A DNA stretch of 64,000 bases from NCBI GenBank assembly GCA_028282845.1, contig JANQGY010000007.1, positions 18,019-82,018 on the forward strand, given 5' to 3'. Position numbers and translations under genes: made by a program. The notes under the pieces were generated by a model. It was not told where the DNA came from and searched no databases. It was given only the letters and a program-made list of their open reading frames with translations. Below are positions 55,152-62,045 of the stretch, one piece after another. Source of the DNA: a bacterium (GTDB lineage Bacteria > Fidelibacterota > Marinisomatia > Marinisomatales > JAHJCW01). Position 1 is the stretch's first letter; every line of letters starts with the position of its first letter.

Positions 55152-56511
55152 CTTCTATCTCCAATTTCCCGATTTCTAATAATTTGGTAAGCACTAAATC
55201 CTTTATTTCTTCCATTCTTTCAGGTGTGTTTGCTTCAAACCGACAGACAATTACCGGTTGGGTATTGGATGATCGCACCAAACCCCACCCATCACCGAAT
55301 GTAATTCGGACGCCATCCACAGTTGAGCAATCATAATTGGCTAAGAAATATTCTTCGGCTTCCTTTGCTATCCTGAATTTTTCTTCATCCGACTCACAAG
55401 CCATACGCATTTCCGGTGTCGAGTAATAGGTCGGGAGAACAGCTTTTAACGCTGACAAAGGTTGATCAGTTCGAGATAATAATTGTACAAGTCGAGCGGC
55501 AACATAAAGTGCATCGTCAAAACCGAAGAAATCGTCCGCAAAGAAAATATGTCCACTCATTTCACCGCCGAATTTGCAATTGAGTTCCGCCATATGCTGT
55601 TTGATCAGGGAATGACCGGTTTTCCACATTACCGGTTTACCACCGTATTTCACGATCATTTCTTCTAAAGCCTGCGAACATTTTACATCGAAAAGGATTT
55701 CATCACCTTCTTCAACTATCTCCGGCAAGAATAAAGCCATTAATTGATCCGCCCAAATTATATCACCGGTTTCATCCACAACGCCAACACGGTCGGCATC
55801 GCCGTCAAAAGCTATACCGACATCATAATCACCGGATTTCATTAATTCTATCAGATCAATTAAATTTTCCTTAACAGTAGGATCCGGATGATGGTTAGGG
55901 AAATTGCCATCAACTTCACAATAAAGTTCTTTAAGTTCAATGCCGAGCGCTTTGAATATATCCGGAGCATTAACACAAGCCGCTGCATTTCCACAATCCA
56001 TCACGACTTTCATTGGTCGCTCAATTGATATTTTATTTAAGATCATTTCCTTATAATCCGGCAAGATTTGATATTCTGAAATTTGTCCTTTCCCCTCAAT
56101 AAAGTCCTGTTCTTCAATAATAGTACGAATTTCCTGAATTGCCTCGCCATACACTGCCTTTTTAAATAATGACATTTTGAAACCATTGAATTCAGCCGGA
56201 TTGTGACTGCCGGTGATCTGAACGGCACCATCAATATCCAATTTCCACATACTATAATAATTGACTGGTGAGGGTATAATCCCGATGTCAACTACATCTA
56301 AACCTGTGGACAATAATCCCTCCTTAAAACTTTGTTTTAAACTCGGCGTGGTGAGGCGGGCATCGCCGCTTAGGGCAACTTTTTTTGCTCCTTTCCTTAA
56401 TACATAAGTACCATATCCTTGCCCGAGTTGTTCCACTACCTGCGGCGGGAAGTCTTTTTCCACTTCACCCCTAATATCGTATTCTCTAAAAATATATTTA
56501 TTTAATTTCAT
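55141..56511 (-). CDS. Phosphomannomutase/phosphoglucomutase
   Basis: A 456-residue alpha-D-phosphohexomutase of the AlgC type. The four expected signatures are seen: IFREYDIRGEVEKDFP (about residues 8-23), the phosphoserine loop VQITGSHNPAEFNGFKMS (Ser near residue 97), the metal loop IAFDGDADRVGVVDE (near 235), sugar-binding GGEMSGHIFF and the phosphate-binding end VRSSNTQPVIVCRFEA. It interconverts hexose 1- and 6-phosphates for envelope sugars. ATG 56511 is the start; a TTG directly upstream is in frame. Confidence 0.92.
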   Translation of the reverse strand: MKLNKYIFREYDIRGEVEKDFPPQVVEQLGQGYGTYVLRKGAKKVALSGDARLTTPSLKQSFKEGLLSTGLDVVDIGIIPSPVNYYSMWKLDIDGAVQITGSHNPAEFNGFKMSLFKKAVYGEAIQEIRTIIEEQDFIEGKGQISEYQILPDYKEMILNKISIERPMKVVMDCGNAAACVNAPDIFKALGIELKELYCEVDGNFPNHHPDPTVKENLIDLIELMKSGDYDVGIAFDGDADRVGVVDETGDIIWADQLMALFLPEIVEEGDEILFDVKCSQALEEMIVKYGGKPVMWKTGHSLIKQHMAELNCKFGGEMSGHIFFADDFFGFDDALYVAARLVQLLSRTDQPLSALKAVLPTYYSTPEMRMACESDEEKFRIAKEAEEYFLANYDCSTVDGVRITFGDGWGLVRSSNTQPVIVCRFEANTPERMEEIKDLVLTKLLEIGKLEIEVGH

Positions 56512-56585
56512 CAATTGATTATCCGTTTATTTTTAATGTTAAAATTAAGATTAATAGTTCAATTATTAAATCAATGATTGCGCTA

Positions 56586-57494
56586 TCAGACTGCTAAATC
56601 ACCAATAATTTCCCTCAGATTTCCTTCCTGAGCATTCAACAATTCTTTTGCGTCTGATTTCGAACAATTATTGTTTATCATTACCAATGCCGTTTTAACC
56701 GATCCCCCTGAGCGTCTTAACATTTTACCCGCATCTTCGTAATTTAAGTTTGTCAATTTCTCGATAATCCGCGTCCCCCGATCACGTAATTTTTCGTTTA
56801 CTACCTGTAAGTCAACCATCAAGTTTCCATAAACTTTTCCCATTTTTATCATAGACGCAGTTGATAACATATTCAATATCATTTTTGTGGCAGTCCCGGC
56901 TTTCATACGTGTTGAACCGGCAATTATTTCGGGTCCTACAGCCACCGGTAGAACTATATCATAATCAAAGCTATTTAACGATGTTGGATTACAAATTAAA
57001 AATACAGTCCGGCAATCATTCTGCTTGCCAAAGTTTAAGGCTTCAATCACATAAGGTGTTGTACCGCTACTAGCAATTCCGATTAAAACGTCCCCGCTAT
57101 TCAGTTCCAACTTGTTTAAATCACCGTGTGAATTATCCGGAAGATCTTCAGCCCTTTCAATTGATCGAAAAACCGCTTCTCTACCGCCGGCGATCACTCC
57201 TGTAAACCATCTCCGGGGAGCAGAAAAGGTTGGCGGGATTTCCGATGCATCCAAAATTCCCAATCGCCCGCTTGTTCCGGCTCCAACATAGATTATCTTT
57301 TGTCCGTCTTTTAGAGCGGTCACCACCAATTCAACAACCTGCGTTATGGCCGGGATAACCTTTTTTACCGCATCGGAAACAGTACTATCTTCTTCATTGA
57401 TAATCTCCAATATTTCCGAAATGGATTTTTTATCAATTTCAGTTGATCTCGGATTTTGTTGTTCGGTTATCAGCTCGGAGCGATTGATTTTCAT
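56586..57494 (-). CDS. murQ: N-acetylmuramic acid 6-phosphate etherase
   Basis: A 302-residue SIS-domain etherase that converts MurNAc-6-phosphate to GlcNAc-6-phosphate plus lactate during wall recycling. N-terminal LITEQQNPRSTEID, KIIYVGAGTSGRLGILDASE (about residues 65-84), PPTFSAPRRWFTGVIAGG, EDLPDNSHGDL, GIASSGTTPYVIEAL and GSTRMKAGTATKMILNMLST are all MurQ blocks. Partners anmK or a MurNAc phosphotransferase system are not in the window. It follows nhaC after one base, an unusual pairing. Confidence 0.95.
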   Translation of the reverse strand: MKINRSELITEQQNPRSTEIDKKSISEILEIINEEDSTVSDAVKKVIPAITQVVELVVTALKDGQKIIYVGAGTSGRLGILDASEIPPTFSAPRRWFTGVIAGGREAVFRSIERAEDLPDNSHGDLNKLELNSGDVLIGIASSGTTPYVIEALNFGKQNDCRTVFLICNPTSLNSFDYDIVLPVAVGPEIIAGSTRMKAGTATKMILNMLSTASMIKMGKVYGNLMVDLQVVNEKLRDRGTRIIEKLTNLNYEDAGKMLRRSGGSVKTALVMINNNCSKSDAKELLNAQEGNLREIIGDLAV

Positions 57495-57495
57495 C

Positions 57496-59157
57496 CTATG
57501 TCTTTTCCATATCGCGTCGGATCGGTTTACCCAACACTATTATTATAATGAATAATAATATTATACCGATTAAGATAGAAACCATCAAATTTCCGCCGAA
57601 ACCGATCAATAAATAACCAAATATTAAAGCTACAATTCCGACCGTAATTGAATATGGCAATTGTGTTTTAACATGATCTATATGATCTGCGCCCGACGCC
57701 GTAGAGGATAAAATCGTTGTATCCGATATTGGCGAACAATGATCACCAAGCACCGAACCGGAAAGGATCGCTGCGAATGTGCTTAGAAAAATCGGTGAGG
57801 TAACAATTTCATTCGGAGAACCTGTCATCAACTGCATTGCCATTGGTATGACAATTGGAACAAGAATGGACATGGTTGCCCAAGAGGTTCCCGTTGAAAA
57901 ACTTATCGCAGCGGCGGTCAGGAATATCACAGTCGGTAAAACCTGCGGTGTTAGAAAATTCGATGAGATACCAACAAGGAATTCAGCTGTGCCCAAATCT
58001 TCCGAAACTTGACCAAGGGTCCAAGCCAAAACTAACACCGCACATCCTAACAACATTGACTTGGCGCCGGTCAACCAGGCATTAACGGCATCATGCAATG
58101 ATAGCAGCTTTTTACTTACCGTGAATATAATCGCAATTATGCCCGCCGAATACGATCCCCACATCAATGCGGCGTATGAATCCGCTCCGCCGATAATATT
58201 CCGTAGTGAAGGTTCCATACCGGCTTCTAAGGAACGGATGCCGGTAACAACCAACCCTAACATGGCGATTGATACAACACCGATTATCGGAAATATCGCA
58301 TTGCTCCAATGCGATGATTTTCCGAAGCGATTATCAGCTTCGATTTGTGATGTATCAGTCATTGGATTGGCGCCCGGCTGCATAACTGCCCCGGTCTGAA
58401 TCGTACGCCTCTCGGCTTTGTACATCGGACCAAATTCACGTCGCAACAATGTATTCATTAAAATGAATATAATTGTTAATAAACAATAAAATGAGTAGGG
58501 TACGCTTTTCAGAAATGTAATATACGGACTTTCGGTTATTCCAAATTGCTCATACGGTCCGTTTAATAAACTCATTTGAAAAATTGACCAAGTGCTGATA
58601 ATGGCTAAACTGGCAACCGGAGCGGCGGTTGAATCAACTAAATAGGATAGCTTTTCTCTCGAAATACGCAATTTATCGGTTAATGGACGCATCATGTTCC
58701 CGACAAGCAGTGTATTAGCATAATCATCAAAGAACACGACAACTCCCATCATAACCGTTGCAATTTGTCCCTGACGACGTGTTTTGGCGCGTTTTACGGC
58801 AATATCCACAATCCCGCGCATTCCGCCATTGGCTGAGATTACACCGATCATTCCGCCAAATCCGAGCGTAAATAGTAGTATAGCAGCATGGCTGGTATTA
58901 GCTAAGGAGCCAATTAGGTAGGTATCTAAAGTAGATAGAAATCCTTCAACAATATTCCCTTTCAAAATGGTTACGCCAATCCAAATACCGGCAAACAATG
59001 AGACTAACGTTTCGCGGGTGATCAATGCTAGAATAATGGCAACCAAAGGTGGTAAAATTGAAAGCCAATCCGGTGAACTACTTACTTGATTATTATCAGC
59101 CAGTAACAGAGCCATAGAGCCTATTATGGCGACAGAAATTTTTATTTGTTTTGACAT
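57496..59157 (-). CDS. nhaC: NhaC-family Na+/H+ antiporter
   Basis: A 553-residue membrane transporter with about twelve transmembrane helices. LSILPPLVAIILALITRETLVSLF near the start, FDDYANTLLVGNMMRPLTDK (about residues 143-162), STAAPVASLAIISTWSIFQ, FSTGTSWATMSILVPIVIPM (about 420-440) and GSVLGDHCSPISDTTILSSTASG (about 475) are characteristic of this ion-transporter superfamily branch. It probably exports Na+ in exchange for protons, though related members carry amino acids or malate/lactate. Divergent from the LptF/G gene across 118 bases. Confidence 0.86.
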   Translation of the reverse strand: MSKQIKISVAIIGSMALLLADNNQVSSSPDWLSILPPLVAIILALITRETLVSLFAGIWIGVTILKGNIVEGFLSTLDTYLIGSLANTSHAAILLFTLGFGGMIGVISANGGMRGIVDIAVKRAKTRRQGQIATVMMGVVVFFDDYANTLLVGNMMRPLTDKLRISREKLSYLVDSTAAPVASLAIISTWSIFQMSLLNGPYEQFGITESPYITFLKSVPYSFYCLLTIIFILMNTLLRREFGPMYKAERRTIQTGAVMQPGANPMTDTSQIEADNRFGKSSHWSNAIFPIIGVVSIAMLGLVVTGIRSLEAGMEPSLRNIIGGADSYAALMWGSYSAGIIAIIFTVSKKLLSLHDAVNAWLTGAKSMLLGCAVLVLAWTLGQVSEDLGTAEFLVGISSNFLTPQVLPTVIFLTAAAISFSTGTSWATMSILVPIVIPMAMQLMTGSPNEIVTSPIFLSTFAAILSGSVLGDHCSPISDTTILSSTASGADHIDHVKTQLPYSITVGIVALIFGYLLIGFGGNLMVSILIGIILLFIIIIVLGKPIRRDMEKT

Positions 59158-59275
59158 GTTATTATGGAAGTTAGACGTGTTATTCTAATCAGTGCAATTT
59201 ATTATCACTAAAAATATTACTGTTATAGTTTAAATTTGCGAACTTATTTAGTTAATAATTGTAATTTTAAGCGCA

Positions 59276-60376
59276 ATGAAAAGAATCGACAAATATCTAA
59301 TAAGACAATTCGCAACAATCTTTGCAATGTCTATTCTCGGATTTGTTGCCGTATTCCTGATCGTTGATTTAATCGAAAATATCGATAAGTTTATTGATAA
59401 TAATGTCCCGTTTCGAATAATCTTAATTTTCTATTTCTATACATTGCCGTGGTTCTTCAGTATCGGCTTGCCGATGGCAACCTTAATAGCAACCGTATTC
59501 AGCATCGGTTTAATGGCTAAAAGAAATGAATGGACAGCCATGAAATCATCCGGTATAAGTTTGTATAGAGTGTCCATTCCGTTGATAACAATCGGATTAA
59601 TACTAAGTTTTTTATCCTTTGAATTAGATAATTATTTAGTCGTTAAAGGAAACGAAAAAGTAACCGAGATCGAGCAAAAACACATGCGCCGCAAAGCACG
59701 TCGTAATATCTTTCGTGCTAATAAAATTCTGAACGATGTGTTACTACAAAAGCAGGAAACAACCCATATCTCCTTAGCAAGATATACGATTAGCGGAATG
59801 GAAGCCGATAACGCTACGATCCTTATATTAGATGAAGGAATGATTAACCGACGGATTGATGCTCGTAAAATGTTTTGGAATGACACTACTAAACTATGGG
59901 ATATCACCAATTATTCAATCCGCGATTTTGACGAAATCGGCGAAGAAATCGCCGTAATCATCTCAAATGGTGACACGGCAATAAATGCCAATTTTATTCC
60001 TGACGATATTTCAAAACAATTCAAAAACCCCGACGAAATGAATTATAAGGAACTAACCGGACGCATAGCTTTGTTAAAAGAAAACGGAGTAAAAACCACC
60101 CGTTGGGAAGTTGCAAGGCACAATAAAATATCTTTTTCCTTGACCTGTCTCATTGTAGTGCTGTTTGGTTTACCGTTAGCTGTGTCAAAACAAAAAGGCG
60201 GACTTGCCTTTGCTGCCGGAATGAGCGTATTAGTGATATTTGCCTACTACGCATTTATCAAATTCGGTCAATCATTGGGTTATAAAGAGATTTTGGATCC
60301 CTTTTTATCGGCTTGGATTGGTAACATCAGCTTTGGATTAGGCGGAATTATTCTACTTTTTTCAGTTCGAAAATAA
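59276..60376 (+). CDS. LptF/LptG-type permease (YjgP/YjgQ family)
   Basis: A 366-residue inner-membrane protein: MKRIDKYLIRQFATIFAMS with the first helices (about residues 10-35, 45-75, 95-120), a periplasmic beta-jellyroll region (about 130-265) and three C-terminal helices (HNKISFSLTCLIVVLFGLPLAV onward). This layout is that of the transmembrane subunits of the LPS-exporting ABC transporter. Only one copy is present, and LptB is not nearby, so whether it is F, G or a single homodimeric form is unresolved. It supports a Gram-negative outer membrane. Confidence 0.87.
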   Translation: MKRIDKYLIRQFATIFAMSILGFVAVFLIVDLIENIDKFIDNNVPFRIILIFYFYTLPWFFSIGLPMATLIATVFSIGLMAKRNEWTAMKSSGISLYRVSIPLITIGLILSFLSFELDNYLVVKGNEKVTEIEQKHMRRKARRNIFRANKILNDVLLQKQETTHISLARYTISGMEADNATILILDEGMINRRIDARKMFWNDTTKLWDITNYSIRDFDEIGEEIAVIISNGDTAINANFIPDDISKQFKNPDEMNYKELTGRIALLKENGVKTTRWEVARHNKISFSLTCLIVVLFGLPLAVSKQKGGLAFAAGMSVLVIFAYYAFIKFGQSLGYKEILDPFLSAWIGNISFGLGGIILLFSVRK

Positions 60377-60390
60377 GTATAAATTTCTGA

Positions 60391-60414
60391 CTATTGTCAT
60401 CTGTACGACAGTAG
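60391..60414. promoter_or_regulatory. Imperfect palindrome upstream of the EGKCG-repeat gene
   Basis: CTATTGTC and GACAGTAG (7 of 8 positions complementary) flank an eight-base spacer, 61 bases before the ATG at 60476. Position and symmetry would suit an operator for a metal- or stress-responsive regulator. No known consensus is matched, and no convincing -35/-10 pair is seen. Confidence 0.3.
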
Positions 60415-60475
60415 TTTGTTAGTATAACGCATAAACTCTTCGCAACTAAAAACACAAATAAATAGGAGGACATTG

Positions 60476-60922
60476 ATGGTCAACTCAAAACAATTAGCAA
60501 AACTGCTCTTAGTCGTAATCGCAATTGCGGGATTAACATTCGGATTAACGGCTAATTTCGTCTCAGCCGATAATTCTGTCGCTAATTTAACAATGAATGG
60601 ATACGATGAATACTCCAATAGTAAATGCGGTGAAGGCAAGTGTGGCGGTGATTCAGATAAATCAGCCAAGGAGTCAAAATGCGGCGAAGGTAAATGTGGC
60701 GAAGATAAAAGCCATGATAAAAAATGTGATCGCAAATGTTGTGAGGATAAAAAACGAGACAAAAATTGTGAAGGTAAATGTGGTGAGGGCAAGTGCGGAG
60801 AAGGAAAATGTGGCGGTGATGATGCTAAAACAAGCGCCAAAGAAAAAGCCGCAGATGTTAAAGAAGCTGTGAAAGAAGCCAAATGCGGTGAGGGTAAATG
60901 TGGCGAAGGTAAGTGCGGATAA
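60476..60922 (+). CDS. EGKCG-repeat secreted precursor, HvfA/bufferin-like
   Basis: A 148-residue protein with a Sec-type signal peptide (residues 1 to about 31, hydrophobic core LLLVVIAIAGLTFGL, end FVSA). The mature part is Lys/Glu/Gly/Cys-rich with 14 cysteines. Seven EGKCG motifs stand at residues 53-57, 71-75, 99-103, 104-108, 109-113, 139-143 and 144-148, plus three further KCG sites. EGKCG is the core motif of HvfA/bufferin peptides, in which MNIO (DUF692) enzymes turn cysteines into copper-binding heterocycles. ATG 60476 has AGGAGG five bases upstream, the best start signal in the area. A DoxX-family gene follows, as in known clusters, but no maturase gene is present. If unmodified, it could still be a thiol-rich metal buffer. 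Confidence 0.82.
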   Translation: MVNSKQLAKLLLVVIAIAGLTFGLTANFVSADNSVANLTMNGYDEYSNSKCGEGKCGGDSDKSAKESKCGEGKCGEDKSHDKKCDRKCCEDKKRDKNCEGKCGEGKCGEGKCGGDDAKTSAKEKAADVKEAVKEAKCGEGKCGEGKCG

Positions 60923-60937
60923 TTTTAAAAATTATAT

Positions 60938-60965
60938 AGAAAGACGGGTCAAATCCCGTCTTTCT
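60938..60965 (+). terminator. Hairpin between precursor and DoxX genes
   Basis: An 11-bp perfect stem AGAAAGACGGG/CCCGTCTTTCT with a six-base loop, 16 bases after the precursor stop. There is no long T run after it, so it may be a partial terminator or a 3' stabiliser that raises precursor mRNA above the downstream gene. Confidence 0.6.
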
Positions 60966-60978
60966 ATCATTAATAATT

Positions 60979-61419
60979 ATGGAAATAATAAATAGATTAA
61001 AAGACAGTGTCAGCAAATTAACTGATCTACCCCCGTTATTTTTTAGACTGATTTTAGCAGTAGGCTTCTACAAACCTGCCACGATGAAATTAAAGAACTT
61101 TGAAGGAATTGTAGAGTGGTTTGGTTCCATGGAAATGCCATTACCAAAACTAAACGCATTCTTAGCTACCGGTACCGAAGCATTGGGAGTAATATTGCTT
61201 CTATTAGGATTAGCAACAAGATTAATATCAATTCCATTAATAATTGTCATGATCGTGGCAATTGCAACCGTTCATCTCGGAAATGGATTTGATGCCGGCA
61301 ATAACGGTTGGGAAATACCTTTGTATTATATATTAATACTCTTCAGTCTGATAGTTACAGGTCCGGGCAAATTCAGCATTGACAATATCATCCAATCCCG
61401 CTCATCTAAAAAAGATTAG
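60979..61419 (+). CDS. DoxX-family membrane protein, HvfX-like
   Basis: A 146-residue protein with four transmembrane helices (about residues 20-38, 60-82, 84-106 and 112-132). LPPLFFRLILAVGFYKPATMKL, FGSMEMPLPKLNAFLATGTEAL, GLATRLISIPLIIVMIVAIA and HLGNGFDAGNNGWEIPLYYI are typical of the DoxX branch encoded beside EGKCG-motif precursors (HvfX). The biochemical role is not established; it is thought to assist maturation or membrane electron transfer. It starts 56 bases after the precursor stop, just past the hairpin. Pairing with the precursor is the main reason for the specific call. Confidence 0.8.
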   Translation: MEIINRLKDSVSKLTDLPPLFFRLILAVGFYKPATMKLKNFEGIVEWFGSMEMPLPKLNAFLATGTEALGVILLLLGLATRLISIPLIIVMIVAIATVHLGNGFDAGNNGWEIPLYYILILFSLIVTGPGKFSIDNIIQSRSSKKD

Positions 61420-61457
61420 CAAAATATACGATTGGTTATAAAATTCGATACAGCGAT

Positions 61458-62045
61458 ATGCTCGATACCAATCAAAAATCAGCTGCCGATAAATTTATAT
61501 TGAATAAGCTTGACCGCCGGTCTTTTTTGATTGCAGCGGGCGTTTTTACCGGCAGTGTTTCCTTGGGAGGATTACTTTCTTATCTTTATAGAAAATATAA
61601 AATACAGCCTCCATATTCAGGTTCGGAAAGCGAGATAATTCGTCATTTTCATGACCATTTATTTCCAAAGACCGCTGATTCGCCGAGCGCATCCGAGATC
61701 AACTCGATAGATTATTTACAATTTGTTCTGATTGATCCGGAAATTGATGAAGATAATAAATCATTACTGATTAACGGTGTAACTTGGCTCGAAGAAGAAT
61801 GTCAAAATGAATTTAATAAATCATTTATGAATCTTTCAGCATCTGATAAAAATCGGATTTTGAGAATTATCGAAGAGGCAAATTGGGGCTACCGATATAT
61901 ATCCTTAAATCTAAATTATATTCTTGAAGCTTTATTATCTGATCCAATCTATGGCGGCAACCCCGATGAAATCGGTTGGCAATGGCTTGGGCATACACCA
62001 GGTATTCCACGACCTACTGATTCTACAAAATATAATAGTAAATGA
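61458..62045 (+). CDS. Gluconate 2-dehydrogenase subunit 3-like protein with Tat signal
   Basis: A 195-residue small subunit of a GMC-type periplasmic dehydrogenase. The N-terminus has a twin-arginine-type motif LDRRSFLIAAG (about residues 19-29) and a hydrophobic stretch to about residue 45. The mature part shows the family pattern SEIIRHFHDHLFPKTADSP, NGVTWLEEECQNEFNKSF, LSASDKNRILRIIEEA and an end YGGNPDEIGWQWLGHTPG. The Tat signal would carry the folded flavin-loaded large subunit, which lacks its own signal, by hitch-hiking. Overlap of four bases with the GMC gene supports a complex. The usual cytochrome c subunit is not adjacent. Confidence 0.83.
   Translation: MLDTNQKSAADKFILNKLDRRSFLIAAGVFTGSVSLGGLLSYLYRKYKIQPPYSGSESEIIRHFHDHLFPKTADSPSASEINSIDYLQFVLIDPEIDEDNKSLLINGVTWLEEECQNEFNKSFMNLSASDKNRILRIIEEANWGYRYISLNLNYILEALLSDPIYGGNPDEIGWQWLGHTPGIPRPTDSTKYNSK

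Noticed and set aside
60397..60882. Long open frame antisense to the EGKCG-repeat gene, rich in Ser/Pro/His
   Set aside because: It mirrors the repeat codons of the real gene, has no ribosome-binding site, and would be a repeat-driven shadow. The plus-strand gene has a strong start and signal peptide.
60629..60919. CRISPR-like or tandem DNA repeat in the EGKCG region
   Set aside because: Units are only 15 bases, unevenly spaced, and differ in sequence; they are coding repeats, not spacers and repeats.
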